Source of the DNA: Maricaulis sp.
GTDB lineage: Bacteria; Pseudomonadota; Alphaproteobacteria; Caulobacterales; Maricaulaceae
Direction of reading: 5' to 3'
DNA: 64,000 bases
NCBI RefSeq assembly: GCF_030149515.1
Contig: NZ_JASBRI010000001.1
Coordinates: 62,001-126,000, forward strand
Part shown: positions 32,042 to 44,509 of the stretch, piece after piece
Layout of the letters: each line of letters begins with the position of its first letter
Numbering within the stretch: position 1 is the stretch's first letter
The notes under the pieces: model-generated
Told to the model about the DNA's origin: nothing
The model's input: only the letters and a program-made list of their open reading frames with translations
Database searches by the model: none
Program-made: the position numbers and the translations under genes

Positions 32042-32803
32042 CTAGCCTAGCGCGGCCATATCCTCATCCGAGACATCGAAATTGGCGTAGACATTCTGCA
32101 CGTCGTCGCAGTCTTCCAGCGCTTCCATCATCTTCATCAGCGTGGCGACCTTGTCGCCCGTGACCTCGATCAGGTTCTGCGCACGCCAGACCAGTTTTGC
32201 CGAAGCCGGGTCGTCGAACTTCTCCGACAGTGCGCCGACAACATCCATCAGATCCTCGCGCGCCGTATAGATGACATGCTGGCCTTCCTCGTCCTCGTCG
32301 CCGTCTTCGGACGTCACATCCTCGGCGCCGGCCTCGATCGCCGCTTCCATCATCGCGTCCTCGTCCGCGGTGGACAGCGGATAGCGGATCTCGCCGACAT
32401 TATCGAACATGAACGCGACCGAGCCCGTCTCGCCCATATTGCCGCCATTCTTGGCAAAGGCCGTGCGCACTTCCGCTGCGGCGCGGTTGCGGTTATCGGT
32501 CGAGACCTCGACGATCACACCGACGCCCGCCGGGCCGAAGCCCTCGTAACGGATATCCTCATAGGCCTCGCCGTCACCGCCGGACGCCTTGTCGATCGCG
32601 CGCTGGATATTGTCCTTGGGCATCGACTGGCCCTTGGCATTGGCGATTGCCAGACGCAGGCGCGGATTGGCGTCGGGGTCCGGACCGCCCATCTTCGCGG
32701 CGATGGAGATTTCCTTGGACAGGCGCGAGAACAGTTTGGAACGCAGCTTGTCCTGACGGCCCTTGCGGTGCTGGATATTGGCCCATTTGGAATGTCCGGC
32801 CAT
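32042..32803 (-). CDS. yebC: YebC/PmpR family protein
   Basis: [32 protein letters not shown]...[13 protein letters not shown]...[23 protein letters not shown]. Confidence 0.97.
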   Translation of the reverse strand: MAGHSKWANIQHRKGRQDKLRSKLFSRLSKEISIAAKMGGPDPDANPRLRLAIANAKGQSMPKDNIQRAIDKASGGDGEAYEDIRYEGFGPAGVGVIVEVSTDNRNRAAAEVRTAFAKNGGNMGETGSVAFMFDNVGEIRYPLSTADEDAMMEAAIEAGAEDVTSEDGDEDEEGQHVIYTAREDLMDVVGALSEKFDDPASAKLVWRAQNLIEVTGDKVATLMKMMEALEDCDDVQNVYANFDVSDEDMAALG

Positions 32804-32892
32804 GGTCGGGATCCCTCTTCCTGCGGATTCGAGGCGCCTTGCATACCCACAATGCCGGGAATTGGCCACTGGGCAGGGCAGAACGGGGAATA

Positions 32893-33975
32893 TCAGAGCA
32901 GGTCGCCGCGGCCTTCCGCCTTCAGCCGCTCCACTATCGTCTTGACGTCCTGACAGGTGTCGCGGCGCGTCACCAGGACGGCATCCTCGGTGGTCACGAC
33001 GACCAGATCCTCAACGCCGATCACGCCGACCTTCTGGCCGGAGGACAGCACATAGCTGTTGCGCGTCCCGACCAGTTCGACATCGCCGCGCACCGCATTG
33101 CCGTCGGCATCCTTGTCGGCGATCGACCAGAGCGCGCTCCAGGCGCCGACATCCGACCAGCCGACATCGGCTGGCACGACCACGGCCTTGTCGGTGCGCT
33201 CCATGACGGCGTAGTCGAAGGAGATGGAGGGGCAGGCCTCGAACGGCTCAGGATCCAGCAGAATCTTGCTGCCCGACACCTCCGCCCGCTGCACCGCCGC
33301 CGTACAGGCGTCCAGCACGTCGCTGCAATGCGCGCGCATTTCGGCCTGGAGGCGGCCGGCACCGAACAGGAAGATCCCGGCATTCCAGTAATAGCCGCCA
33401 TCGGCGAGAAACGCCCGGGCGCGTTCCAGGTCGGGCTTTTCGGTGAACTTGGCCACCGTGTACCCGCCCTCCAGTGCCTCGCCGCGCTGGATATAGCCAT
33501 AGCCGGTTTCCGGACTGTCCGGCTGGATCCCGAAGGTGACGACATGCCCCTGTCCGGCCAGTCCCGCCCCGACGCCAACGGCCTGGCGGAAGCCGGGCAC
33601 GTCGCGGATGTGATGATCGGCCGGCAGCAGGAGGATCAGCGCTTCCTCGCCGTGCACGCGGCGCACCAGCTCCGCGGCCACCGCGGCGACCGGCGCGGTA
33701 TTGCGGCCGAAAGGTTCGACGACATAGTGGGACGGCGCCGTGCCCAGGGCCTCCAGCTGGGCGCGCGCCAGATCGTGCTGGCGCTCGTTGAGGACGACGA
33801 TGGGCGTTTCGAAATCGAAACCCTCGCCCGCACCCGAGACCCGGCGGACGGTTTCCTGCACCATTGTCATGTCGGTGACCAGCGCATGCAGCTGCTTGGG
33901 CAGCGCGGCGCGGGACAGCGGCCAGAGCCGGGTCCCGGAACCACCCGACATGATGACGGGAACAATGCGTGTCAC
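32893..33975 (-). CDS. manC: Mannose-1-phosphate guanylyltransferase
   Basis: [29 protein letters not shown]...[28 protein letters not shown]; probable GTG start at 33975 (ORF extends to 34023). Confidence 0.93.
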   Translation of the reverse strand: MTRIVPVIMSGGSGTRLWPLSRAALPKQLHALVTDMTMVQETVRRVSGAGEGFDFETPIVVLNERQHDLARAQLEALGTAPSHYVVEPFGRNTAPVAAVAAELVRRVHGEEALILLLPADHHIRDVPGFRQAVGVGAGLAGQGHVVTFGIQPDSPETGYGYIQRGEALEGGYTVAKFTEKPDLERARAFLADGGYYWNAGIFLFGAGRLQAEMRAHCSDVLDACTAAVQRAEVSGSKILLDPEPFEACPSISFDYAVMERTDKAVVVPADVGWSDVGAWSALWSIADKDADGNAVRGDVELVGTRNSYVLSSGQKVGVIGVEDLVVVTTEDAVLVTRRDTCQDVKTIVERLKAEGRGDLL

Positions 33976-34126
33976 TGAAAACCCCTGTCTGTGCCGCGCC
34001 CGAATGTTCCCGCCCCGGCGCAACGGATCAAGCCGGAGGCACAGTCGCCATGCCGGTATGCCTACTACCAGGCGCGGTACACGTTCAAGCTCGTGACAGC
34101 CCGGAACCGCGCACCGGCCTACAGTC

Positions 34127-34405
34127 TCAGCGATCCCGTCCGGCCCGGCCCTGTGTCGTCGGCGGAAAATCGCGCCTGGTAAGATAGATCAGCAACCGGC
34201 CGAGAAGATCGGCACTGTCGGTCTGGACAACACGAATATGCGCCTCGTCATCCTGGAGACTGCTCGTGAAGAGGCAGGCGTCCGCTCCCGCACTGTCGCC
34301 CGCCGCGCCGCATGACCGCAGGAATTCGGCGATGTGCCGGTCGAAAACGAAAGCGTCCTGTGCCCGTTCGAACCGGATTGTCTGCCTGAACATCGCCTCC
34401 CCCAT
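34127..34405 (-). CDS. Hypothetical protein
   Basis: MGEAMFRQTIRFERAQDAFVFDRHIAEFLRSCGAAGDSAGADACLFTSSLQDDEAHIRVVQTDSADLLGRLLIYL; start choice uncertain. Confidence 0.5.
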   Translation of the reverse strand: MGEAMFRQTIRFERAQDAFVFDRHIAEFLRSCGAAGDSAGADACLFTSSLQDDEAHIRVVQTDSADLLGRLLIYLTRRDFPPTTQGRAGRDR

Positions 34406-34632
34406 ATCGCAACGGCCGCTGCTTGCGCGAAGGAAGACCGTTCCCCTCACTCCCGACACGCATCGCCAGACCGCGATCCCCAGCCGGTCCCGCCTGTTCT
34501 GACCAGAGCGTGCAGCGGGACTATACCGGACCGGAGTGATCGTCGTCACGGCCGGGGGTGACCGATGCTATCGCTCCCGCACGCTGGCGCAATGCCGAGC
34601 GCAACCGGCTGAGAACACAGCCCGGTGTCCGG

Positions 34633-35448
34633 TCAGGCCGGGATGTGTTCCGACAGCTGGCCGCCGATCCGGATGGGCTCGCAGCGTGTTGCCAGGCCGG
34701 TTGCGTCGTCGGTTTCCACGAATACGCCGCTCAGTGTCGCCTCGCCCGTGGCGGGCTCGAAACGGGCCGTGCGCATGCGGGTGGTGAAGCGGCGCAGGGG
34801 CTCTTCCTTGTCCATGCCGATCACGCTGTCATAGTCGCCGCACATGCCGGCATCGGTCTGATAGGCGGTGCCGCCCGGCAGGATCCGGGTGTCGGACGTC
34901 GGCACGTGTGTATGCGTCCCCACGACCAGGCTCGCCCGGCCGTCACAGAACACACCCATCGCCGTCTTCTCGCTCGTCGCCTCTCCGTGGAAGTCGAGGA
35001 TCACGGCATCCGCCACCGTCCCCAGCGGGGCCGCGGAGAGTTCCCGCTCGACCGCCGCAAAGGGATCGTCCAGCGTCTCCATGAAGAGATTGCCCATGGC
35101 ATTGATGACCAGGACGCGGCGTCCGTCCGGCAGATCGTAGAGATTGGCGCCCGCGCCGGGTGTGGACCCCACCGGATAGTTGGCCGGCCGCAACAGGCGC
35201 GGCTCGCGCTCGATATAGGTCAGGGCCTCGCGCTGGTCCCAGGCGTGATTGCCCAGGGTGAGCACGTCCACGCCGAGATCGAACAGCTGGTTGCAGATCT
35301 TTTCGGTCGTGCCGAATCCGGCCGCCGCGTTCTCCGCATTCACCACGACAAAATCCAGACCCAGCCGCTTGCGGAGATCGGGCAGGTGCATCTCGACCGC
35401 GCGGCGGCCGGTCTTGCCGACAATATCTCCGAAAAAGGCTAGGCGCAT
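34633..35448 (-). CDS. YmdB-family metallophosphoesterase
   Basis: MRLAFFGDIVGKTGRRAVEMHLPDLR...DFVVVNAENAAAGFGTTEKIC...LTLGNHAWDQREAL...DFHGEATSEK. Confidence 0.93.
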   Translation of the reverse strand: MRLAFFGDIVGKTGRRAVEMHLPDLRKRLGLDFVVVNAENAAAGFGTTEKICNQLFDLGVDVLTLGNHAWDQREALTYIEREPRLLRPANYPVGSTPGAGANLYDLPDGRRVLVINAMGNLFMETLDDPFAAVERELSAAPLGTVADAVILDFHGEATSEKTAMGVFCDGRASLVVGTHTHVPTSDTRILPGGTAYQTDAGMCGDYDSVIGMDKEEPLRRFTTRMRTARFEPATGEATLSGVFVETDDATGLATRCEPIRIGGQLSEHIPA

Positions 35449-35694
35449 GAATCGAGGCTCCGCTTGACTAAGGCCGTCGATATGGCCCATCCGCTTCGCA
35501 AAGTCCAAGTCATCGCTGATGCAGGTCTGCGGGGGACGGCCCTACATCACGGATGCGTTGGGATGGCCCTCATCCGGCGCACGGAAAAATGCGGAGATCA
35601 GCCACCCTATTCGCCGCAAAATACGCGGTGAATACCTAGCCTTTGTGGTGACCCACGCGCCCTATCCCGACCGCCGACTTTACAAGTCCGGCGC

Positions 35695-38355
35695 TCACGC
35701 CGCGTCTTCCTTCACGCCCGGCTGATAGTCCAGGATCGGCGCCAGGGTGCGTTCGGCCTCCTCGACGGTCCAGCCCTTGCGGTCCGCATAGTCCTCGACC
35801 TGGTCGCGCAGGATCCGGCCCACCGCGAAATAGCAGCTGTCCGGATGCGACAGATAGAGGCCGGACACCGACGAGGCCGGGGTCATGGCAAAGGAGTTGG
35901 TGAGGCTCACACCGGCATTGGCTTTCGCATCGAGCAGTTTGAACAGGGTGCGCTTCTCGGTGTGGTCCGGCTGGGATGGATAGCCGGGCGCAGGACGTAT
36001 CCCGGCATAGGCCTCGCCGATCAGTTCGCGGTTGGACAGGGCCTCGTCCGGCGCATAGCCCCAGTCCTCGCGGCGCACCTGTTCGTGCAGCCATTCGGCG
36101 CAGGCCTCGGCGAGACGGTCGGACAGGGCCTTGAACATGATCGAGCTGTAATCGTCCTTCGTCTTTTCGAATTCCGCCAGGAGTTCAACATTGTCGCCGG
36201 CCGTTACCGCAAAACCGCCCAGCCAGTCATCAATCCCCTCCGGAGCCAGGAAGTCGAACTGGCAGAAATGCGGCTTGTCGTTCGACTTTGCCGCCTGCTG
36301 GCGCAAGCCGTAGAAGGTTGCGAGCACCTCCTTGCGGCTGTCGCCGGTATAGAGCACGGCGTCGTCGCCAACCCGGTTGGCCGGCCAGATGCCGCACACG
36401 GCACGCGGTTTGAGCAACCTTTCCTCGACAATGCGCCTGAGCATGGCCTGGGCGTCGTCGAACAGCGCCCTGGCGGCCTCGCCCCGGTTCGGATCCTCGA
36501 AAATCGCCGGATAGGAGCCCTTCATCTCCCAGGTGAAGAAGAAGGGGGTCCAGTCGATATATTTCGTCAGGGTTTCAAGATCGGGTTCGAAGGCCTTCAC
36601 GCCCTGCAATACCGGTTTCGGCGGCGTGTGCGCCGACCAGTCGCAGTCCCAGGCCCTTTCCCGGGCCTTTTCTATGGAAACGCGCGACTTGGCCGAGCGC
36701 GCGGCCAGGCGGCGTTCGCGGATCCTGGCCAGGTCCTCGCGCACTTCCCGGGCATAATCGTCGCGCTTGTCGGAAAGGAGTTTGGAGACCACGCCCACGG
36801 CCCGGCTGGCATCGAGCACATGCACGACCGGCGCAACGGAAATCGACGGATCGATCTTCACTGCGGTGTGCGCCGGGCTGGTCGTAGCCCCGCCGATCAG
36901 CAGCGGGATGTCGACCTTCTGGCGCTCCATCTCGGAGGCGACGAACACCATTTCGTCGAGCGAGGGCGTGATCAGGCCGGACAGGCCGATAATGTCGGCC
37001 TTTTCCTTGCGCGCGGTTTCCAGGATTTTCTCGCAGGGCACCATCACGCCCAGGTCGATCACGTCATACCCGTTACACTGAAGGACGACGCCGACGATGT
37101 TCTTGCCGATATCGTGCACATCGCCCTTCACCGTAGCCATGACGACCTTGCCGGCGGACGACTGCGCTTCGCCGGCAGCTTCCTTTTCCGCTTCCATGTA
37201 GGGGATGAGATGGGCGACGGCCTGTTTCATCACACGCGCCGACTTCACCACCTGCGGCAGGAACATCTTGCCGTCGCCGAAGAGATCGCCGACGACATTC
37301 ATACCGTCCATCAGCGGACCCTCGATGACATGCAGGGGCCGTTCGAACTCCTGGCGCGCCTCTTCGGTATCCTCGACAATGAACTCGTTGATGCCGTGCA
37401 CGAGGGCGTGGCGGATGCGTTCGGCCACCGGAGCCTCGCGCCAACGCAGATCGCGTTCCTTGGTCGTGCCGCCGCCCTGGCCGCGATACTGTTCGGCCGC
37501 CTCCAGCAGACGGTCGGTGGCATCGTCGCGGCGGTTGAGGATGACATCCTCGACCAGTTCGCGCAGTTCCTCGTCGATATCGTCGTAGATATCGAGCTGA
37601 CCCGCATTGACGATGCCCATGTCCATCCCCGCCTTGATGGCGTGATAGAGGAAGACCGAGTGCATGGCCCGGCGCACCGGCTCGTTGCCGCGGAAGGAGA
37701 AGGAGATGTTCGACAGCCCGCCCGAGACGTGACAGCCGGGCAGGTTTTCGCGGATGCGGCGTGTCGCCTCGATGAAATCGACGGCGTAATTGTTGTGCTC
37801 CTCGATCCCGGTCGCCACGGCGAAAATATTCGGGTCGAAGATGATGTCTTCCGGCGGAAAGCCGATCTCGTCGACCAGGATCTTGTAGGCCCGTTCGCAG
37901 ATCTCGTACTTGCGATCGGCCGTGTCCGCCTGGCCGACCTCGTCGAACGCCATGACGACAACCGCAGCGCCGTAGGCCAGGCAGGTCTGCGCCTGTTCGC
38001 GGAACTGGTCCTCGCCTTCCTTCAGGCTGATCGAATTGACGATCGCCTTGCCCTGGACATTCTTCAGACCGGCCTCGATCACTTCCCATTTGGAACTGTC
38101 GATCATGACCGGAACGCGCGCCACATCGGGCTCGCCGGCGATCATGCGCAGGAAGGTCGTCATGGCCTCGACACTGTCCAGGAGGCCCTCGTCCATATTG
38201 ACGTCGATGACCTGGGCGCCATTCTCGACCTGCTGGCGGGCGACGGACACTGCCTCGGCATAATCGCCGTCGGTGATCAGCTTTCGGAACTTCGCCGAGC
38301 CAGTCACATTCGTCCGTTCGCCGACATTGACGAAGGTAGGTACGGATACTGTCAT
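35695..38355 (-). CDS. metH: Methionine synthase, pterin/B12/activation-domain subunit (split MetH)
   Basis: [20 protein letters not shown] (pterin), [32 protein letters not shown] (B12, DxHxxG), C-terminal activation domain. Confidence 0.95.
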   Translation of the reverse strand: MTVSVPTFVNVGERTNVTGSAKFRKLITDGDYAEAVSVARQQVENGAQVIDVNMDEGLLDSVEAMTTFLRMIAGEPDVARVPVMIDSSKWEVIEAGLKNVQGKAIVNSISLKEGEDQFREQAQTCLAYGAAVVVMAFDEVGQADTADRKYEICERAYKILVDEIGFPPEDIIFDPNIFAVATGIEEHNNYAVDFIEATRRIRENLPGCHVSGGLSNISFSFRGNEPVRRAMHSVFLYHAIKAGMDMGIVNAGQLDIYDDIDEELRELVEDVILNRRDDATDRLLEAAEQYRGQGGGTTKERDLRWREAPVAERIRHALVHGINEFIVEDTEEARQEFERPLHVIEGPLMDGMNVVGDLFGDGKMFLPQVVKSARVMKQAVAHLIPYMEAEKEAAGEAQSSAGKVVMATVKGDVHDIGKNIVGVVLQCNGYDVIDLGVMVPCEKILETARKEKADIIGLSGLITPSLDEMVFVASEMERQKVDIPLLIGGATTSPAHTAVKIDPSISVAPVVHVLDASRAVGVVSKLLSDKRDDYAREVREDLARIRERRLAARSAKSRVSIEKARERAWDCDWSAHTPPKPVLQGVKAFEPDLETLTKYIDWTPFFFTWEMKGSYPAIFEDPNRGEAARALFDDAQAMLRRIVEERLLKPRAVCGIWPANRVGDDAVLYTGDSRKEVLATFYGLRQQAAKSNDKPHFCQFDFLAPEGIDDWLGGFAVTAGDNVELLAEFEKTKDDYSSIMFKALSDRLAEACAEWLHEQVRREDWGYAPDEALSNRELIGEAYAGIRPAPGYPSQPDHTEKRTLFKLLDAKANAGVSLTNSFAMTPASSVSGLYLSHPDSCYFAVGRILRDQVEDYADRKGWTVEEAERTLAPILDYQPGVKEDAA

Positions 38356-38367
38356 GAATTCTGTGCC

Positions 38368-39426
38368 TTAGGCGGAAAGCTCAAAGGGTTCGAGACCGGA
38401 TAGCCGCATGGCACGCTCGCGCCTCGCAGGGCGGCGCGGCTTGGCGGACTTCACGGCCTCGGCGATGGCCCGGATATGGTCGGGCGTGGTGCCGCAGCAG
38501 CCGCCGAGGATATTGACCAGGCCGTTTTCGGCCCAGTCCGAAACCTGGGCGGCCGTCTCTGCGGGTGTCTCGTCATATTCGCCCATATCGTTGGGCAGGC
38601 CCGCATTGGGATAGGTGATGATGCGGGTGTCGGCGACGCGCGCGATCTCGGTGATGTAGGGCCGCATCTCTTCGGCTCCCAGCGCACAATTCAGGCCGAC
38701 GGCCCAGGGCTTGGCGTGACGCACGGAGTACCAGAAGGCTTCGGCCGTCTGCCCGGACAGGGTGCGGCCGGACCGGTCGGTGATCGTGCCGGAGATCAGG
38801 ATCGGCCGGTCGATACCCGTAGCGGCCTTCAGATCGAGCAATGCCTTGATCGCGGCCTTGGCATTGAGCGTGTCGAAAATCGTTTCGATCAGGAAGAAGT
38901 CGACATGCTCGGCCATTGCTTCCGCCTGCTCGTAATAAGCATTGCGAACCGAGTCGAAATCGATGTCCCTGAAGCCGGGATCGTTGACGTCGGGCGAGAT
39001 GGAGAGCGTCTTGTTGGTCGGACCGATGGCGCCGGCGACCCCGCGCGGACTGCCGGTCTCGGCCTCGACCTCGTCGGCGGCGGCCCGCGCCAGCCGCGCC
39101 CCTTCCCGGGCGATTTCGGGCGCCAGATCCTGCATTTCATAATCGGCCTGGGCAATCGAAGTGGCGGAAAACGTGTTCGTCTCCACGATATCCGACCCGG
39201 CCTCGAAATAGGCCTTGTGGATTGCCTTGACAGCCTCCGGACTGGTCAGGTTGAGGATGTCGTTATTGCCCTTGATGGCCACCTGCCACTCGGCAAAGCG
39301 CTCGCCGCGATATCCGTCCTCGTCGAGCTTGAGATCCTGGATCTGGGTACCCATGGCACCGTCAAGGATGAGCACACGCTCCCTGGCCAGGGTTCCGAGT
39401 TTTTCGATGCGTCCGGATTGGGTCAT
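38368..39426 (-). CDS. metH: Methionine synthase, homocysteine S-methyltransferase subunit (split MetH)
   Basis: [30 protein letters not shown]...[16 protein letters not shown]...[19 protein letters not shown] zinc-Cys motif. Confidence 0.94.
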   Translation of the reverse strand: MTQSGRIEKLGTLARERVLILDGAMGTQIQDLKLDEDGYRGERFAEWQVAIKGNNDILNLTSPEAVKAIHKAYFEAGSDIVETNTFSATSIAQADYEMQDLAPEIAREGARLARAAADEVEAETGSPRGVAGAIGPTNKTLSISPDVNDPGFRDIDFDSVRNAYYEQAEAMAEHVDFFLIETIFDTLNAKAAIKALLDLKAATGIDRPILISGTITDRSGRTLSGQTAEAFWYSVRHAKPWAVGLNCALGAEEMRPYITEIARVADTRIITYPNAGLPNDMGEYDETPAETAAQVSDWAENGLVNILGGCCGTTPDHIRAIAEAVKSAKPRRPARRERAMRLSGLEPFELSA

Positions 39427-40331
39427 TATGCCACTCCTTCCGCCACCGGCTGCTCGGCCTTCACGCCGAGGAGCTGGCATGTGGACAGTGCGAGCTCGGC
39501 CCGGTTGAGCGTATAGAAGTGGAAGTATTCGGCACCGCCCGCCTGCAGCTGGCTGCAGAGTTTCGCTGCGATGTGGGCCGTCACCAGCTGGCGCGTACTC
39601 GCATCGTCTTCAAGCCCTTCATAGGCCTCGTGAAGCCATGCGGGCAGGTTGGCACCGCACAGCCCGGCCATGCGCTTGAGACCCTTGAAATTGGGCTGCA
39701 GCATGATCCCGGGCACGATGGGTATCGTGATACCGGCCCGCTCGGCCCGCTCGCGATAGCGGAAATACACGTCAGGATCGAAGAAAAACTGGGTGATCGC
39801 GCGTGTCGCGCCGTTGTCGATCTTCTGTTTGAGAAGGTCGAGATCATAGTCGAAATCGGGGCTTTCCGGATGCTTTTCCGGATAGCAGCCCACGGATATC
39901 TCGAAATCTCCGACCTTGCGGATGCCCGACGCCAGTTCGGCCGCGTTGGCATACCCGCCCGGATGGGGCACGTATGTTTCGCCGATACCGTCAGGCGGAT
40001 CGCCACGCAGGGCCACAATGTGGCGGATGCCTGCCTCCCAATAGTCCTTGATTACACCATCGATCTCTTCGCGCGTGGCCGACACGCACGTCAGGTGGGC
40101 GGCCGGACGGATACCGGTCTCCTGCACGATACGGCGCACCGTGCGGTGCGTCCGGTCCCGCGTCGACCCGCCCGCGCCATACGTCACCGAGACGAAATCG
40201 GGCGAGAGCGGCTCCAGCCGGGATATCGATTCCCAGAGCGTTTCCTCCATTGCCTCGGTCTTGGGCGGGAAGAATTCGAAGGAAACATTCAAGCCGCCAC
40301 GCGGCTGTATCGGACTTCCATCGGCACTCAT
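39426..40331 (-). CDS. metF: Methylenetetrahydrofolate reductase
   Basis: VSFEFFPPKTEAMEETLWESI...FVSVTYGAGGSTRDRTHRTV...GATRAITQFFFDPDVYFRYRERAERAGI. Confidence 0.96.
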   Translation of the reverse strand: MSADGSPIQPRGGLNVSFEFFPPKTEAMEETLWESISRLEPLSPDFVSVTYGAGGSTRDRTHRTVRRIVQETGIRPAAHLTCVSATREEIDGVIKDYWEAGIRHIVALRGDPPDGIGETYVPHPGGYANAAELASGIRKVGDFEISVGCYPEKHPESPDFDYDLDLLKQKIDNGATRAITQFFFDPDVYFRYRERAERAGITIPIVPGIMLQPNFKGLKRMAGLCGANLPAWLHEAYEGLEDDASTRQLVTAHIAAKLCSQLQAGGAEYFHFYTLNRAELALSTCQLLGVKAEQPVAEGVA

Positions 40332-40412
40332 GAGACACCTTCAATTTGCCCCGCAACCAGGCGGGGCGTGTGAAACGGGTATGTCCTTACTCCATGCCAC
40401 ATAAACATGGAG

Positions 40413-40432
40413 ACATAAAGATATCTTTATGT
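40413..40432. promoter_or_regulatory. Perfect 20-bp palindromic operator candidate
   Basis: ACATAAAGATATCTTTATGT, a perfect inverted repeat in the metF/metK divergent intergenic region. Confidence 0.7.
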
Positions 40433-40530
40433 GAGCCGGATGGCTAGAGGCCATGATGTTGGCGGTCCCGGCAATCGCAGCGGCCGCACCAAGAGGCTTG
40501 CATCCCGCCGCCGTATCTGTTCTATCCGCC

Positions 40531-40548
40531 ATATAAAGTGATCTTTAT

Positions 40549-40550
<2 letters not shown>
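40531..40550. promoter_or_regulatory. Second operator candidate of the same motif
   Basis: ATATAAAGTGATCTTTATAT; arms match AYATAAAG-N4-CTTTATRT of the first site; abuts metK start. Confidence 0.7.
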
Positions 40551-41730
<1,180 letters not shown>

Positions 41731-41844
41731 GCCGCGCCAAAGCGATAAGAGGGGCCGGTCTGCATCGCGCGCCGGCCCCGACCGTCCCGGCGCTCAAAGC
41801 GAAGCGCCCCGATTGAAACCCGAACCACAAAGGACCTTGAGGTC

Positions 41845-43272
41845 ATGACTGCTGTTGCGGAAAAAACCCAGTTCGCCGCTGACAATCCCCACGTCATCAA
41901 GGACATCTCGCTGGCCAAATGGGGCCGGACCGAGATCGAGATGGCCGAGATCGAAATGCCGGGCCTGATGGCCCTGCGCGAGGAATACAAGGCATCGCAA
42001 CCGCTCAAGGACGCGCGCATTGCCGGCTCGCTGCACATGACCATCCAGACCGCGGTGCTGATCGAGACCCTCGTCGAGCTTGGCGCGGAAGTGCGCTGGG
42101 CCTCGTGCAATATCTTCTCGACCCAGGACCATGCCGCGGCCGCCATTGCCGACCGGCAGATCCCGGTCTTCGCCTACAAGGGCGAGACGCTCGAGGAATA
42201 TTGGGACTATGCCGACGCCATCTTCCATTGGCCCGACGGCGAAACCGCCAACATGATCCTGGACGATGGCGGCGACGCCACGATGTATCTGATCCTCGGC
42301 GAGAAGGCCGAGGCCGACCCGTCCGTTCTGGCGCATCCCAAGTCGGAAGAGGAAACCGCGCTCTTCGCCCAGATCAAGAAGCGCTTTGAAGCAAGCCCGG
42401 GCTGGTTCACCAAGGCCAAGACAGCCATCAAGGGCGTCTCCGAGGAGACGACCACCGGCGTCATGCGCCTCTATCAGATGGCCAAGCGCGGCGAGCTGCC
42501 CTTCCCGGCCATCAACGTCAATGACAGCGTCACCAAGTCGAAATTCGACAACCGCTATGGCTGCCGCGAAAGCCTGGTCGACGCCATCCGCCGCGGCACC
42601 GACGTGATGATGGCGGGCAAGAAGGCCGTCGTCTGCGGCTATGGCGATGTCGGCAAGGGTTCGGCGGAATCGCTGCGCGGTGCCGGTGCCCGGGTCTATG
42701 TCACCGAGATCGACCCGATCTGCGCCCTGCAGGCCTGCATGGATGGCTTCGAAGTTGTCCGCCTGGACGACGTAATTGGCCAGATGGACATCTTTGTGAC
42801 CGCCACAGGCAACAAGGATATCATCACCGTCGACCACATGCGCGCCATGAAGGACATGGCGATCGTCTGCAATATCGGCCACTTCGACAACGAGATTCAG
42901 GTCGAAAGCCTCAAGAATTTCAACTGGACGAACGTGAAGCCCCAGGTCGACCTGGTCGAATTCCCCGACGGCAACCGCATCATTCTCCTGTCGGAAGGCC
43001 GTCTGGTGAACCTGGGCAACGCCACGGGCCACCCCTCCTTCGTGATGTCCTCCTCCTTCACCAACCAGACGCTCGCCCAGATCGAGCTCTGGACGAAGGG
43101 CGAGCAGTACAAGAACGAGGTCTATATCCTGCCCAAGCATCTCGACGAGAAGGTCGCCCGCCTGCACCTGCCCAAGCTGGGCGCCCAGCTGACCGAGCTG
43201 ACGGGCGATCAGGCCGACTATATCGGCGTGCCGCAGGAAGGCCCGTTCAAGGCCGAGCATTATCGCTACTAG
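41845..43272 (+). CDS. ahcY: Adenosylhomocysteinase
   Basis: [41 protein letters not shown]...[22 protein letters not shown]...KAEHYRY C-terminus. Confidence 0.98.
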   Translation: MTAVAEKTQFAADNPHVIKDISLAKWGRTEIEMAEIEMPGLMALREEYKASQPLKDARIAGSLHMTIQTAVLIETLVELGAEVRWASCNIFSTQDHAAAAIADRQIPVFAYKGETLEEYWDYADAIFHWPDGETANMILDDGGDATMYLILGEKAEADPSVLAHPKSEEETALFAQIKKRFEASPGWFTKAKTAIKGVSEETTTGVMRLYQMAKRGELPFPAINVNDSVTKSKFDNRYGCRESLVDAIRRGTDVMMAGKKAVVCGYGDVGKGSAESLRGAGARVYVTEIDPICALQACMDGFEVVRLDDVIGQMDIFVTATGNKDIITVDHMRAMKDMAIVCNIGHFDNEIQVESLKNFNWTNVKPQVDLVEFPDGNRIILLSEGRLVNLGNATGHPSFVMSSSFTNQTLAQIELWTKGEQYKNEVYILPKHLDEKVARLHLPKLGAQLTELTGDQADYIGVPQEGPFKAEHYRY

Positions 43273-43300
43273 GCCCGGCCGGCTTGGAAAACCTGGAGAA

Positions 43301-43327
43301 GCGCCCTGTTCCGGCAGGGCGCTTTTT
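43301..43327 (+). terminator. Intrinsic terminator downstream of ahcY
   Basis: gcgccctg-ttccgg-cagggcgc followed by ttttt. Confidence 0.85.
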
Positions 43328-43329
43328 CT

Positions 43330-43704
43330 TTACGCGGCGTAGGCCCGGATCCACTCCAGCGCACCATCCAGGCTCGGGAAATACTCAACCCTCAGGCCGG
43401 AGGAATGCGCCACCGTCGTCACGATCATCGACACGGTCTGCTGATCGGCCTCACGGGCCACAAAGGCCAGGCGCGTACCGGGTTTGAGATCCCGGGTCAG
43501 CGCCTCAACATTCTCGATAATGTCGACGGGCGTGGCCTCGATCTGCGCATCGAGAATATCGATAACCGCTCCTGCGGCCCCCTCGGCATTGGCCACGGTT
43601 TTCAGCTCGACGCGCGAAGCACGGATCTCCGGCTCGTCGACCGGTCCCTCATGGGCCAGGATCGCCGCGAGATGGGTCGCATCGTATCGAACCGAAAACG
43701 TCAT
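43330..43704 (-). CDS. Hypothetical protein
   Basis: MTFSVRYDATHLAAILAHEGPVDEPEIRASRVELKTV...; ATGA overlap with upstream ygfA-type gene. Confidence 0.65.
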   Translation of the reverse strand: MTFSVRYDATHLAAILAHEGPVDEPEIRASRVELKTVANAEGAAGAVIDILDAQIEATPVDIIENVEALTRDLKPGTRLAFVAREADQQTVSMIVTTVAHSSGLRVEYFPSLDGALEWIRAYAA

Positions 43705-44309
43705 GTCCGCCCTCCTGCGCCGCTTTCCGGCTTGTCCGTCCCGAACAAGTGAAACCCGCTGTCCGTGACCAAGGCGTCAAGTGGTTGATCGTGATCGTCG
43801 AATGGCACGCTGTCCAGTCGTTGTTCGGAAAAGGCCAATCCGACCGCGCGAACCGGCGCCAGGGTCCGCAGACGGTCCAGGGTTCGATCATAATAGCCCT
43901 TTCCGAAACCGATCCGCATGCCGTGCCTGTCGACGCCGAGCAGCGGGACCAGAACCAGATCGGGATGCCGGGCCGGTGCTTCGCCGGTGGGCTCCTCGAC
44001 GCCGAAAGCGGCCCGTTGCAGCGGATCGCCGGGCGACCAGGCGCGAAACAGGAGAGGACCGTCCTGAGCCTGCGTGACCGGAAGCGCCAGTTCGGCACCG
44101 CGCGAGGCCAAATGGCGCATCAGCGGTTCCGGATCGATCTCGCCAGGCAATGCCCGGTAGCCGGCGACTACACATCCGGCCGGAAGGGCCCAGGCTTCAG
44201 GCCAGTGTTCAACAAGAGCGGCGCCTGCATCGGGCCGGGCCGCAGAGACGTCCATCCGCAGCGCGAGGAGGCGGCGCCGAAGCGCGGCCTTTGGATCGTC
44301 AGCGGACAT
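43701..44309 (-). CDS. 5-formyltetrahydrofolate cyclo-ligase
   Basis: LVLVPLLGVDRHGMRIGFGKGYYDRTLDRL signature; ATG at 44309. Confidence 0.92.
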   Translation of the reverse strand: MSADDPKAALRRRLLALRMDVSAARPDAGAALVEHWPEAWALPAGCVVAGYRALPGEIDPEPLMRHLASRGAELALPVTQAQDGPLLFRAWSPGDPLQRAAFGVEEPTGEAPARHPDLVLVPLLGVDRHGMRIGFGKGYYDRTLDRLRTLAPVRAVGLAFSEQRLDSVPFDDHDQPLDALVTDSGFHLFGTDKPESGAGGRT

Positions 44310-44312
44310 GGT

Positions 44313-44479
44313 GTGGCGGCTCCGCTTGCGCCGTCGGCGCGTGTGTATCCCCACTGACCCGACAATTCAGGTGGGCACCGCGTGAAAGAGACCACGGTCC
44401 CGAACAGAGGCAGTTCCCTCGTGGAGATGTACGGTCGGCGGGATCAACGCCCCAGTCGCACGCAGCAGACGACCGCCAC
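44313..44479 (-). ncRNA. ssrS: Probable 6S RNA
   Basis: Lies between zapA and the 5-FTHF cyclo-ligase gene (classic ssrS position); reverse-strand sequence has a 7-bp closing stem GUGGCGG/CCGCCAC and long internal complementarity, with a gcggtgcccacctg...gtggggatacacacg 3' half. Confidence 0.7.
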
Positions 44480-44509
44480 GCCTCTATGTGGCGTCTAATC
44501 GGCACGGGC

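Noticed and set aside
35845-38403. 852-aa + strand ORF
   Set aside because: Antisense shadow of metH (B12 subunit).
41731-41844. SAH or SAM riboswitch upstream of ahcY
   Set aside because: Hairpins exist but I could not match a known consensus by eye; reported only as hairpins.
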